DNA of 64,000 nt, from NCBI GenBank assembly GCA_016702745.1, contig JADJDJ010000001.1:124001-188000 (forward strand), given 5' to 3'. The DNA comes from Chitinophagaceae bacterium (GTDB lineage Bacteria > Bacteroidota > Bacteroidia > Chitinophagales > Chitinophagaceae). Below are positions 47,692 through 56,179 of the stretch, in pieces; the stretch's first letter is position 1, and each line of letters opens with the position of its first letter. The position numbers and the translations under genes were made by a program. A model generated the notes under the pieces. The model worked only from the letters and a program-made list of their open reading frames with translations, searched no databases and was not told where the DNA came from.

Positions 47692-47730
47692 GCGCCTGAA
47701 GTCCTGTTTACACCTGGAGTTCAAGTTCCT

Positions 47731-47738
47731 TACTTTTG
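47731..47738 (+). promoter_or_regulatory. Bacteroidota -7 box (TACTTTTG) for scoA-scoB
   Basis: TACTTTTG matches TAnnTTTG, 18 bases before ATG 47757. A weak TTTA lies about 20 bases upstream. Confidence 0.5.
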
Positions 47739-47756
47739 TCATAAATATATGCCTGC

Positions 47757-48452
47757 ATGAACAAGACTGTAATGAATGCTGAAGCGGCTATCCGTGATAT
47801 CCCGGACGGAGCGGTGATAATGCTGGGAGGCTTTGGCCTTTGCGGGATACCGGAAAACTGTATTGCAGCGCTGGTGAAAAAAGGAGTGAAAGACCTGACC
47901 TGTATTTCCAATAATGCCGGGGTGGATGATTTTGGGATTGGTCTGATGTTAAAGCAAAAGCAGGTGAAGAAAATGATCTCCTCTTATGTTGGGGAGAATG
48001 CAGAATTTGAAAGACAATTACTCAGCGGGGAACTGGAAGTGGAGCTGATCCCTCAGGGAACCCTGGCCACCCGTTGTTTGGCAGCCGGATATGGGATGCC
48101 AGCTATTTATACACCTGCAGGTGCCGGTACAGAAGTAGCGGAGGGCAAGGAGACCCGCAATTTCAAGGGCAAGGACTTCCTGCTTGAATATGCGTTTGAC
48201 GCTGATTTCGCCATTGTAAAGGCCTGGAAGGGGGATACAGACGGCAACCTGATATTTAAGGATACGGCCCGCAATTTTAATCCGCTCATGGCCATGGCCG
48301 GCCGTATCACGATTGCAGAAGTGGAAGAGCTGGTAGAACCGGGAACGCTGGATCCCAATTTCATTCATACCCCCGGGATTTATGTGCATCGCATCTTCCA
48401 GGGATCGGCTTATGAAAAGAGAATTGAACAAAGAACAGTCCGGAAAAAATAA
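47757..48452 (+). CDS. scoA: Succinyl-CoA:3-ketoacid CoA-transferase subunit A
   Basis: The alpha subunit of a family I CoA-transferase has 231 residues. The signatures are [50 protein letters not shown] and [20 protein letters not shown]. With subunit B it moves CoA between succinyl-CoA and acetoacetate, in ketone body and short-chain acid use. The B subunit gene starts 30 bases later. Family I enzymes accept several acids, so the exact substrate is inferred. Confidence 0.93.
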   Translation: MNKTVMNAEAAIRDIPDGAVIMLGGFGLCGIPENCIAALVKKGVKDLTCISNNAGVDDFGIGLMLKQKQVKKMISSYVGENAEFERQLLSGELEVELIPQGTLATRCLAAGYGMPAIYTPAGAGTEVAEGKETRNFKGKDFLLEYAFDADFAIVKAWKGDTDGNLIFKDTARNFNPLMAMAGRITIAEVEELVEPGTLDPNFIHTPGIYVHRIFQGSAYEKRIEQRTVRKK

Positions 48453-48482
48453 TCGCCGGTATACGGCATCAAAAACGATGGT

Positions 48483-49139
48483 ATGGCACTGACCAAAGAA
48501 CAGATTGCGCAAAGAATTGCCCGGGAATTAAGGGATGGGTTTTATGTAAACCTCGGAATTGGTATCCCCACCCTGGTAGCTAATTATATTCCTGCCGGGA
48601 TCAATGTGGTGCTCCAGAGTGAAAATGGTTTGCTGGGAATGGGTCCCTTTCCTCATGAAGGTGAAGAAGACCCGGACCTGATCAATGCCGGGAAACAAAC
48701 GATTACCACGGTACCGGGCTCTGCATTTTTTGATTCAGCCATGAGCTTTGGGATGATCCGGGCGGGCAAGGTGGACCTGACCGTACTCGGTGCGATGGAA
48801 GTCAGTGACAGGGGCGATATTGCCAACTGGAAGATACCGGGTAAGATGGTGAAAGGAATGGGTGGAGCGATGGACCTGGTGGCCAGTGCCAGAAATATCA
48901 TTGTGGCCATGATGCATACCAATCCCAAAGGAGAATCTAAACTACTGCCTGACTGCAGTCTGCCTTTGACAGGTGTAAAATGTGTAAGAAAAATAGTGAG
49001 TGATCTCGCCGTATTAGATGTCACCCCCGATGGGTTTCATTTACTGGAAAGAGCCCCGGGTGTATCAGTGGAAGAGATTCGTGCTAAAACAGCGGGCCGT
49101 TTAATTGCGGCGGATGATGTACCGGAAATGGTCTTCTGA
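48483..49139 (+). CDS. scoB: Succinyl-CoA:3-ketoacid CoA-transferase subunit B
   Basis: The beta subunit carries the catalytic glutamate in [18 protein letters not shown], together with [17 protein letters not shown] and [20 protein letters not shown]. It has 218 residues, normal for the family. It is co-transcribed with scoA and ends five bases before the convergent HTH regulator gene. Confidence 0.93.
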   Translation: MALTKEQIAQRIARELRDGFYVNLGIGIPTLVANYIPAGINVVLQSENGLLGMGPFPHEGEEDPDLINAGKQTITTVPGSAFFDSAMSFGMIRAGKVDLTVLGAMEVSDRGDIANWKIPGKMVKGMGGAMDLVASARNIIVAMMHTNPKGESKLLPDCSLPLTGVKCVRKIVSDLAVLDVTPDGFHLLERAPGVSVEEIRAKTAGRLIAADDVPEMVF

Positions 49140-49144
49140 TTTAT

Positions 49145-49462
49145 TTACTCAATCAGGTTATTCTTCACGGCAAAGAAAACCAGTCCTGCAGTGTTCTTGC
49201 TTCCAAAACGTTCCATCAACCGGTCCTTGATTGCTTCCACGGTACGCGGACTGATCTCCATTTTTTGTGCGATTTCTGCAGCAGTGAACTCCATACAGAT
49301 AAAGCGGAGTACATCTTTTTCCTTATCACTCAGGGTGATTTCATTATTCAGGGAGGGAACTACTTTCTGCCGGGCATGTGATTTTTTAAGCAGGATGCGG
49401 TTTACAAAATTGTTGAGGTAGTAACCTTTCTCTGCTACTATTGCCACCTTTATCATTCCCAT
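49145..49462 (-). CDS. LuxR-type HTH regulator lacking its receiver domain
   Basis: The DNA-binding domain is complete: LSDKEKDVLRFICMEFTAAE, then IAQKMEISPRTVEAIKDRLM. It matches the NarL/LuxR tails of the other regulators in this region. Its N-terminus joins MIKVAIV, the first strand of a receiver domain, straight to EKGYYLNNFVNRILL, the end of one. About 110 residues are missing, including the phosphorylated Asp. The fusion is in frame. The start is ATG 49462 or 49456. It follows the histidine kinase gene by 59 bases. It may be a real constitutive regulator or an assembly collapse. Confidence 0.8.
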   Translation of the reverse strand: MGMIKVAIVAEKGYYLNNFVNRILLKKSHARQKVVPSLNNEITLSDKEKDVLRFICMEFTAAEIAQKMEISPRTVEAIKDRLMERFGSKNTAGLVFFAVKNNLIE

Positions 49463-49521
49463 AGATATCAGAAAGGGCAAAGTTATACAGAATATCCTGC
49501 TTTACCTCGCCGGTCATTGAT

Positions 49522-50346
49522 TTACTGGTAGGGTTCGTCCTTTGGCATTTCGATAGTGACTTTGTAATAAGTCTGTGAAATGTCTTTTTCGAAATTGATC
49601 TGTCCCTGTACCAGGCGGAGCCGGCTGCTGATATTCTTCAGGCCGAGACCTACATTACTCTTGTTCAGTTTGTCGAAATCAGATTGTACGATTCCCCTGC
49701 CATCGTGGTGGATACGGAGGTAGAATTTATCGGCATGTACATTCTGGGTGAGGTGGATAAAACTGGCGCTGCTGTGTTTAAGAATATTATTGATGAGTTC
49801 CTGAACGATCCGGAAGATCACGAGTTCTTTTTCCCCCTTGAGTCTTTCCTTGTATTCATGGAAGCGGGAGCTGGCATTGATGGCACCGGAGCCACTGATT
49901 TTCTGGAACAGGTCGTTTACGGCTGATTCCAGTCCGAAATTTTTCAGGGTAGGGGGCATCAGGCTATGACTGATATTCCGGATCAGCTGGATGGTATCAT
50001 CAATGATCTGGCGGGCCTGGAATATGGATTGGAGCTGGGTGGCTTTATCCTGGTTCACCAGGTTTTCGTTTAAATATAAGCGGGCGGTAGCCAACAGGGG
50101 ACCGGCATCATCATGCAGGTCGGCGGCCAGTCGCTGGCGTTCTTCTTCCTGGAGTTTGATGGAGGCATTGAGCAGGATCTTCTGCTGCTCCTGTTCCATC
50201 TGGTTGATCTTATTCTGGAATTTCAGTACCCGGCGCTGGTGCAGGATGATAAAGATCACCAGGGCTACCACCAGGATAACCATACCGATGGTACCCAGGA
50301 AGAGAACCAGTGAAACTCCGGATTTGGTGGCTTGAAGAAGGAACAT
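49522..50346 (-). CDS. Sensor histidine kinase, HisKA_3 type (module 1)
   Basis: One N-terminal transmembrane helix (about residues 12-35) is followed by a coiled-coil and the H-box RQRLAADLHDDAGPLLATAR. A HATPase domain has QELINNILKHSSA (N-box) and HHDGRGI (G-box). There is no sensory domain, so sensing must come from a partner. The upstream 7TM gene (50372-51057) is the natural candidate. The HTH-only regulator follows. Length 274 residues is typical of short Bacteroidota kinases of this type. Confidence 0.9.
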   Translation of the reverse strand: MFLLQATKSGVSLVLFLGTIGMVILVVALVIFIILHQRRVLKFQNKINQMEQEQQKILLNASIKLQEEERQRLAADLHDDAGPLLATARLYLNENLVNQDKATQLQSIFQARQIIDDTIQLIRNISHSLMPPTLKNFGLESAVNDLFQKISGSGAINASSRFHEYKERLKGEKELVIFRIVQELINNILKHSSASFIHLTQNVHADKFYLRIHHDGRGIVQSDFDKLNKSNVGLGLKNISSRLRLVQGQINFEKDISQTYYKVTIEMPKDEPYQ

Positions 50347-50371
50347 GGTTGGTGGTGGTTGCGGTGGGTTG

Positions 50372-51057
50372 TTAAATCATGTCAAGAAAAGGGACTTTCT
50401 TCTCGTTTGTTCCTGAAGTCTTTGTGGTTTCTTTAGTCAACATCAGCATACTTAAAGCGAAAAATACATTCTTAAGTATTTCAGGTATATAGGTTAAATA
50501 CCAAGCTTCTTTTAGTTTGTCATCTACATGATTCACGAGGATGTTGAAAAAGAATGTAAATCCTAAATAAAGTAAAATGCCAATAATAACCAAAAAAGAA
50601 GGCAAAGAATAAATATAGCGATCCGTGCTTATTTTGAAATGATGATAAAATAGAATGCAGTATAAACAATTATTAAAATTGTCTCAATACCCACAGGGAT
50701 AGAGTCAAGCCTTTTAAAGTCTGCAAATAAATAGAAAAGCGTTTGAAAAATTAGAAAAGCAATTGATGCAAAAAGTATTATTCTTTTGAATGGTTTAGAA
50801 TTTATACTTAGAGAAATCAAGTAAGCGAAAATCGAATATTCTATATACGTGTATAAACATATATATAAAATACGCCAATTTCTGGTGGGAAGAAAATCAT
50901 AAATACTTAGGAGGCTGAAAAATAAAACTCCATAAATGGCAAGGGTGATTAATTCTCTTTTCTTTATTGACTGAAACAAATAAAGGAGAGGAAGAATCAA
51001 ATAAGAGTAAACGACTACAAAGTAAAAAAGCTTTTCTATTGTTTGGATTTTGTCCAA
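50372..51057 (-). CDS. Seven-helix membrane protein, possible sensor of module 1 (apparent frameshift)
   Basis: As written there are two frames, 50629-51057 and 50372-50605. Adding one T to the run at 50647-50650 (coding strand) joins them into about 229 residues with seven hydrophobic helices. The joint reads FYFYHHFKISTDRYIYSLPS. It resembles the protein at 53228-53953 in length, topology and the segment IxxSIFAYLISLSINSKPFK (compare ISAFTHILMASINSKSLR). Each precedes a histidine kinase. I propose it senses a signal for the kinase. I do not recognise a named family. Confidence 0.65.
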
Positions 51058-51074
51058 AAGTAGAAAAACTTTTT

Positions 51075-51091
51075 TGAGAATCGAATTCTCA
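51075..51091. promoter_or_regulatory. Inverted repeat upstream of the module 1 membrane protein
   Basis: TGAGAAT and ATTCTCA pair perfectly around CGA, 18 bases before the start codon of the module 1 membrane protein. A regulator site is the simplest reading. Confidence 0.45.
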
Positions 51092-51543
51092 CGAATAAAC
51101 TAAACAAATTGGCTTATTCAGACCAATCAAAAATAGACACGTCTTCTAAAATGTGCCTTTTTACGATTCTTTTCATAACAGTAACGTTTTTAAAGCCTTA
51201 GTCGAAATATTTCGTGTAGTAAAAGTGGAAAAACCCCTGTATGTGTACAAGCGACCACTAAGTAAAGGATTCACTTAAAACTGGTCTAAATCCCTGAAAA
51301 CAAGGAAGTTTGGAGCTAAACCGAACGGATGTTTACGAGTCTTTATTTCGTAGATCACCTTGGTATTTTCCGTAATTTTACGATGGCAAAAATAGTAAGT
51401 TTACCGGGGGATTTTCCGGTTTTCAACAGCTGTGGATAAACTCTGGGTAATATCAGGTCTCCGGGATGGAGCCTGGAAGGAGAAGCCCTATTGAATATAT
51501 AGGCGACTAAAGATACAGTCTTTGGTCTTTATTAAAAGAAAAG

Positions 51544-51739
51544 AAGTTGATTGACATTGGATTTCGCAACGTTCTTCAGCGGTATTGGAAATTCTGTTCA
51601 GGACGGTTTTATCAGACATTGGATCTTGAGGGGCGGTCCGCTATCAATCAACTGGCACAAAACTATATCCACAGTTTATTGTGGACAAGAGAAAATGCAC
51701 GAGTCCAGATACCTTCGGCAATTACGCAAGGACTCGTAA
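51544..51739. repeat. Conserved non-coding block, copy A
   Basis: Shared words with copy B (57900-58119), in the same order and strand: AAGTTGATTG, ATTGGAAAT, GGACGGTT, GACATTGGAT, TCAATCAACT, ACAAAACTATATCCACA and TTACGCAAG(G/A)ACTCGTAA. Spacing differs by only a few bases after the first word. The last word is an inverted repeat (TTACG, CGTAA). This copy lies beyond the 3' end of the module 2 regulator gene. Confidence 0.75.
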
Positions 51740-51798
51740 GTTTTCAGCGACTCAATGAAAATCTACGTAATTCCTTATGAAAAACTACGGTGAAGCCC

Positions 51799-52464
51799 CT
51801 AAATGGTCACTACTCCCTGTTTAATGGCGATCATGGCCAGTCCAACCCTGCTCTTTACACCCAATTTAAAAAAGAGCTGATCCCTTAATGTATCCACAGA
51901 CCGGGGGTTCAAACTCATTTGCTGGGCAATTTCCTTATACGTGAGGTCTGAACAGGCCAGCTGCAGGAAACGGATTTCCTGGTCACTGAGCATATTCCGC
52001 TGTAATTTGACCCCATCCTCGCTTTTCCGGAACAGGTTGACCAGTTTACCCGTGCTGCGGTTGGAATAATAATAACCGGATTCCATGACGGACTGGATCG
52101 CAAACTTTAATTCATCCGGGGCAATATCTTTTTTCAGGAAACCTTTCACACCGGATTGTAATAGTTTGATCATGGATAATTCTGAATCATACATGGTCAG
52201 CATCAGCACATGGATATCCGGAAAATCCTGCTGTAGCCAGGCCGCCGTGTCATAACCATTCATCTCCGGCATATTCAGGTCCAGCAATACCACATCCGGC
52301 CGGATGCCTTTTCTGATTTGGCCTTGCAGTTCTTTCCCAGTACTGCATTGCAGGATGACATTGCAATTTCCAAACCCGTCAATCAGTCCGGAAAGGGCAT
52401 TGCGGAGTAATACATGGTCATCTGCCAGTGCCACTTTGATGCTTGGTGATTTATCTTTTGTCAT
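51799..52464 (-). CDS. NarL/LuxR-type response regulator (module 2)
   Basis: The receiver domain is complete: VALADDH holds the acidic pair, VVLLDLNMPEMNG the phosphorylated Asp, and LTMYDSE and FLKKDI the conserved Thr/Lys positions. A linker leads to the LuxR HTH (LSDQEIRFLQLACSDLTYKE, IAQQMSLNPRSVDTLRDQL). Length is 221 residues. The start overlaps the kinase stop by four bases (ATGA), so translation is coupled. It is the third gene of the 7TM-kinase-regulator module. Confidence 0.93.
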   Translation of the reverse strand: MTKDKSPSIKVALADDHVLLRNALSGLIDGFGNCNVILQCSTGKELQGQIRKGIRPDVVLLDLNMPEMNGYDTAAWLQQDFPDIHVLMLTMYDSELSMIKLLQSGVKGFLKKDIAPDELKFAIQSVMESGYYYSNRSTGKLVNLFRKSEDGVKLQRNMLSDQEIRFLQLACSDLTYKEIAQQMSLNPRSVDTLRDQLFFKLGVKSRVGLAMIAIKQGVVTI

Positions 52465-53252
52465 AGTTTTTCAAAAGGGATGAAAAAATTTAAACGACTG
52501 CCCTTACCGGTTTCACTTTGGATTTGCATTGAACCTCCCAGTAGTTTTACCCGGTTTTCCATATTGCGGAGACCGGCATGACCAACTTTAGGTTGTTGGC
52601 TGGGATCAAATCCTTTCCCTTCATCTGATATAGTTACCTCTAAATAGCCAGGATGATAATTTAATAGCAGGTCAGCAGTTTTAGCCCGTGCATGTTTAAT
52701 GATATTATTTAAGGATTCCTGGATGATCCGAAAAATTACAATTTCTGCCTGATTATTCATGTAAACCGGTGTTCCAAGTACTTCGTAGTTGATATAAATA
52801 CAATCTGTTTTATTGATTCTTTGTCTTTCTTCTTCCAGCGCCATCAACAGGCTATGACGAGTTATGGTGTCGGTATCAAGACTCTTGGAAAGATCATTTA
52901 GCTGAGTTATGGAAGTACTTAATAAGTCAATGGAATTTTTAATTTTTTGTTCAGCTTTTTCCTGTTGCGTCCAGTCCAAAGTGTGCAGATTGAGTTTAGT
53001 TAAAGTGAGCGATAGATTTATGTTGTCGTGGATTTCCTTAGAAATATGCTGAAATGTTTGTTCTTGAATTTCAACCTGTGTGGCTAAAATTTCCTTTTCA
53101 TGATCAAGTCTGGTTTTTGCCAGATTTTTCTCAAAATCTATTTGTTTTTTCCGGTAAAAGTATAGTACTGTAATAATAAATGCAACCATTGTTGTTATTA
53201 ATACAATTGCGACTATAAGAAATATTGTTAGTTGGTAAGAGGCCTTTTGCAT
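52461..53252 (-). CDS. Sensor histidine kinase, HisKA_3 type (module 2)
   Basis: A single N-terminal helix (about residues 8-32) precedes a coiled coil and the H-box QHISKEIHDNINLSLTLTKL. The HATPase domain has QESLNNIIKHARA and SDEGKGFDP. There is no sensor domain of its own. The 7TM gene upstream overlaps it by 25 bases, and the regulator overlaps its end by four, so all three are one operon. Length 263 residues is like its module 1 counterpart, but sequence similarity between the two kinases is moderate. Confidence 0.92.
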   Translation of the reverse strand: MQKASYQLTIFLIVAIVLITTMVAFIITVLYFYRKKQIDFEKNLAKTRLDHEKEILATQVEIQEQTFQHISKEIHDNINLSLTLTKLNLHTLDWTQQEKAEQKIKNSIDLLSTSITQLNDLSKSLDTDTITRHSLLMALEEERQRINKTDCIYINYEVLGTPVYMNNQAEIVIFRIIQESLNNIIKHARAKTADLLLNYHPGYLEVTISDEGKGFDPSQQPKVGHAGLRNMENRVKLLGGSMQIQSETGKGSRLNFFIPFEKL

Positions 53253-53953
53253 AATGTAGCTTTTGAAATGCCGATATAAACAAATGAAAGGGATAGATAA
53301 TGTAGTGATACTATTATTTGAAATATATCCCTGTTTGCATGTCTAAAGTGTTCAAGAAGTAAAATTGTAAGCGGTAAAGAAATTGTGTATAGAATAGAAA
53401 ATGAGCAAATCCAAAAAGTGGGTCTTTTTTTTAAATCTATTTCTGGTGAGGATTTAAAAATACTTATGAAATAAATCAAAATTAGTATTCCTATATACGT
53501 AATTTCAAAAAATGAAAACGAGTCAGTAATGTATCTTTTTATGGTTTTATCTACTTTTTCATTGAAGATGGTAATTAGTAATACTGGGGTAATTGCAGTC
53601 ACAAAAATTATGATACCGCGGTTGATGATTCTAAGCGATTTTGAATTTATTGAAGCCATAAGAATGTGTGTAAAGGCTGAGATCTCAATAACTGCAAAAA
53701 CAACATTTAAAGATTCATTTATTGCGATTGCGGTTACGTAGTATTGTTTAAGTGAAAAGAATAAATAGTGGCCTAGCGTGAAAATGAAAAGGCCGTATGT
53801 AGTATATAACAACATTAATTTATGTGCTTTTTCGCTACGCCAATTTTTCAAGATTATTGTAATCGAAATAATCTGACACAATACAACTAAAACAATTGTG
53901 TAATTGCTTCCGGTAATTAGATCGTGCATATACTTTCCTAAATCTTGTTTCAT
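53228..53953 (-). CDS. Seven-helix membrane protein, possible sensor of module 2
   Basis: The 241-residue product has seven clear hydrophobic helices (about residues 17-36, 48-68, 74-102, 109-130, 145-165, 178-203 and 210-232) and short loops, with no other domain. It begins the module 2 operon, overlapping the kinase start by 25 bases. Length, topology and a short central segment resemble the module 1 protein. A sensing role is inferred from the kinase lacking a sensor. A weak promoter-like TACTTTAG lies about a dozen bases before the start. Confidence 0.75.
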   Translation of the reverse strand: MKQDLGKYMHDLITGSNYTIVLVVLCQIISITIILKNWRSEKAHKLMLLYTTYGLFIFTLGHYLFFSLKQYYVTAIAINESLNVVFAVIEISAFTHILMASINSKSLRIINRGIIIFVTAITPVLLITIFNEKVDKTIKRYITDSFSFFEITYIGILILIYFISIFKSSPEIDLKKRPTFWICSFSILYTISLPLTILLLEHFRHANRDIFQIIVSLHYLSLSFVYIGISKATLCKRPLTN

Positions 53954-54287
53954 TTTGCTAAAGTATAGTACTTGTGTAGTTTCCAGCTTTTACTAGTGAT
54001 CCGAAAAAAAACATTTTTTCCGTTTTTTTTCCCCTCGCCATACGGCCCCCTTCCCCTAGTTTCGGGGGGATCAACAGGTTTTTCGGTTGATTTAAACTGA
54101 TAGACCGTTTATTATCACTTTTTTATAGCTAAAAAAACTGCTGTTTGATGTGGTTCTTCACTGGGCCGGGCCATTCCGGCATGCTAGGTTTGAGTATCAT
54201 TCCAACCCATGCTAGCTGGGAGTACGGATCATGAGACGGGAATACCGAAAACCGGATTTTGAACAGAGTAGGTGGTAAATGATAATT
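53954..54287. other. Divergent intergenic region
   Basis: No gene is supported. It must hold the promoters of the module 2 operon and of the secreted protein at 54288. Visible features are a C-rich/G-rich pair near 54047-54070 and two ATGCTAG words near 54180 and 54213. I saw no clear consensus promoter on the plus strand. Confidence 0.5.
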
Positions 54288-54967
54288 ATGAAACAGATTT
54301 TTTGTGCTATTCTATTTACAATGGGTACAGTGGCTGCGATCGGGCAGCAACTGGGTAATGCTGAATGTAAGAACAAGGATAAAATAAAGGCATCGGTGGA
54401 AGCAGCTGCCTCTTTGGGAAGATTTGTCAGGGAATTGCAGTCCGCCAATTCAACGGATGCCTGGGATGATTTTATGGCAAGGGCTTCCAAGGGCGGGCAA
54501 CTTTCTTCTTTTGATGCGTTTGGTGCGAATGCCAGTCAGTGGAGAAATGATTATTTAAGCCGGGCTGCAGTAATGGATGCAGCCATGACGGGTTATCTGC
54601 GGAGTATCGGTGCGGATGGGGTTAGGATTACAGAAGCCATACTGGCCAAAGTAAACAGCGACCTGGCCTGCTTTTTTAGTGATACCCTGCTCAATGACCT
54701 GAATACACTGATTGAAAGATCCGGGGTTCCGCAGCCGATGCGGGCAGCAGGTCCCTGTGAAACCGCCATGCAACGCTGTATGTCGAGGGCAGAAAATACT
54801 TATAATGAACAGGCCTATCAATGCACGATCGGCGCCGTGGGTACGGGCAATTGGTGGGGTGGAGGTCTGGGTCTTTTTGCCTGGGTGTCGTGGGGCAACA
54901 ACATTTTAGTGCGATCATGGGCTGCGCGCGCGATTATACCCGATGCAGAGACCAGCCGGCACATTAA
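54288..54967 (+). CDS. Secreted cysteine-paired protein of unknown function (apparent frameshift)
   Basis: A signal peptide (MKQIFCAILFTMGTVAAIGQ) opens the protein. A helical region follows, then a C-terminal part with the pair CETAMQRC. Adding one T to the run at 54873-54877 changes the ending to a frame with GCARDYTRCRDQPAH and a stop at 54967. The new pair has the same Cys-x6-Cys spacing as the first, which argues that this is the real frame; as written the frame ends at 54971 without cysteines. I do not recognise the family. A small membrane protein gene follows 20 bases later. Confidence 0.7.
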
Positions 54968-54987
54968 GTAACCAATAACTCAATCAT

Positions 54988-55248
54988 ATGCGTATTGCAA
55001 GAATCACCGGTTATGTACTTTGTTCCCTGATGCTGATTTACATTGCCATTAGCTTAATTGGCCCGGGAACCTTTCAACTCTCCGCCTCAATCATGAAGTC
55101 CTTCTTGATCGTAAGCTGGATTGCGTTGGTAGCAGGGAATCTGCTGATTTTCTATAGCTACAAAGACGACAAAAAGCAATTGAGAAGCAGGCTGTATATA
55201 ATGGTGGCGATAATCCTGTTCGGTATTGCTGCCACCAGTCTTACCTGA
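54988..55248 (+). CDS. Small membrane protein (86 aa)
   Basis: Three hydrophobic helices are visible: about residues 7-26, 38-57 and 69-85. KDDKKQLRSR lies between the last two. No family is recognised. It follows the cysteine-paired secreted protein closely, so the two may be an operon. A pairing of a secreted protein with a small membrane protein could mean effector and immunity, but nothing in the sequence tests this. Confidence 0.65.
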   Translation: MRIARITGYVLCSLMLIYIAISLIGPGTFQLSASIMKSFLIVSWIALVAGNLLIFYSYKDDKKQLRSRLYIMVAIILFGIAATSLT

Positions 55249-55287
55249 TAAGGATAAGACGCTTGTGTGATGTGAAAATGTGTAAGA

Positions 55288-55360
55288 ATGAAACCTCCTT
55301 TACTGATATGTTGCTGTTTGCTTGCTGTTGCATCCCTTGCACAGGTAAAGGAGGTTTCAT
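55288..55360 (+). promoter_or_regulatory. Perfect 16-bp inverted repeat over a start codon
   Basis: ATGAAACCTCCTTTAC (55288-55303) is the exact complement of GTAAAGGAGGTTTCAT (55345-55360), around a 41-base loop. In the transcript this would hide the start codon and first codons in a long stem. The right arm also contains AGGAGG, a strong ribosome-binding-like sequence. Confidence 0.8.
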
Positions 55361-56103
55361 CTTTTCCATTTAAAGATAGTGTTACCAACAAAGCTGCCGG
55401 CCCTTCCCCAGCCAAACCCGATGTGCTGAATTCCGGATTTATTGATGTCATTAATAATGGTCAGGTCAATGCTTCGGCAAGATTTGTAAGGTTGTATGTT
55501 GGAGAGCCCGGCCGGTTTTATTTTCCGTTGGCCGTATACAGCGGTGTTTCCTCCAATAATTTTCAGCAACCCATCGGTGCCGGAGGAGTGAAAAGCAATG
55601 AGCAACTGGTAATGAACTATATTAATCCGCTCAGCGGACTGGTGAATTTATCTACTGATGATATTCTATATGAAAAGCATAAAAAATTAAATACAACCCG
55701 GCTCGGTTTGATCTATCATTTTGGATTAAGAGTACTGACCGGGTTCCGGCAAGGGCCAATCACAGATCCGCTCACGGGAAAGCCCATCAATTTTCTCAGT
55801 AATTTTTTCCTGACCGGTCTTTATTTTCAAACCGGTGCCTGGGAAAAATCAAATTCCAGAAACCTGGGTATCTGCTGGCTGGCCTGGCGTTATATAATAA
55901 GTTCCAATCCCCAAAAACCATTGCAGGACATGATGCCCGGTATTCAGACCAATGGCATCTACCATGGCTGGAGTGCGGCCTGGGGTATTGAAATCAGTAA
56001 TCTCGTGAATATTAAAATGATCTATTACCGATATGTAAAAAAGCCGGAGATCGACTATTCCCTCCCCATCTACCAGTTCTCTTTCAACTATTCCCTTCGC
56101 TAG
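55288..56103 (+). CDS. Hypothetical outer-membrane-like protein (271 aa)
   Basis: A signal peptide (MKPPLLICCCLLAVASLAQ) is followed by a region rich in alternating hydrophobic and aromatic residues, ending IYQFSFNYSLR. An ending of this kind is common in outer-membrane barrels. I do not recognise the family. The start codon sits in a perfect hairpin, described separately. A regulator gene follows after 76 bases. Confidence 0.65.
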   Translation: MKPPLLICCCLLAVASLAQVKEVSSFPFKDSVTNKAAGPSPAKPDVLNSGFIDVINNGQVNASARFVRLYVGEPGRFYFPLAVYSGVSSNNFQQPIGAGGVKSNEQLVMNYINPLSGLVNLSTDDILYEKHKKLNTTRLGLIYHFGLRVLTGFRQGPITDPLTGKPINFLSNFFLTGLYFQTGAWEKSNSRNLGICWLAWRYIISSNPQKPLQDMMPGIQTNGIYHGWSAAWGIEISNLVNIKMIYYRYVKKPEIDYSLPIYQFSFNYSLR

Positions 56104-56179
56104 ACCAAACTAATTTCCCACTGCTGTAAAAATTGCGTACTTTTACTTGACTGCATTTAAGTAACTGTAAACCAATAAA

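Larger units (their letters stand above)
51058..51798. other. Gene-free region between the two signalling modules
   Basis: No real gene is supported; the frames at 51547-51780 and 51551-51739 overlap each other and lack any family match I know. The stretch holds an inverted repeat (51075-51091), the palindrome CGAAATATTTCG (51203-51214), a 22-base sequence shared with 57699-57720, and ordered blocks (51544-51739) shared with the region upstream of the regulator at 58284. Confidence 0.7.

Noticed and set aside
51547..51780. Small plus-strand gene between the signalling modules
   Set aside because: Two frames compete over the same DNA, copy B of the block has stops in both frames, and no family match is known. 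A non-coding block explains it better.
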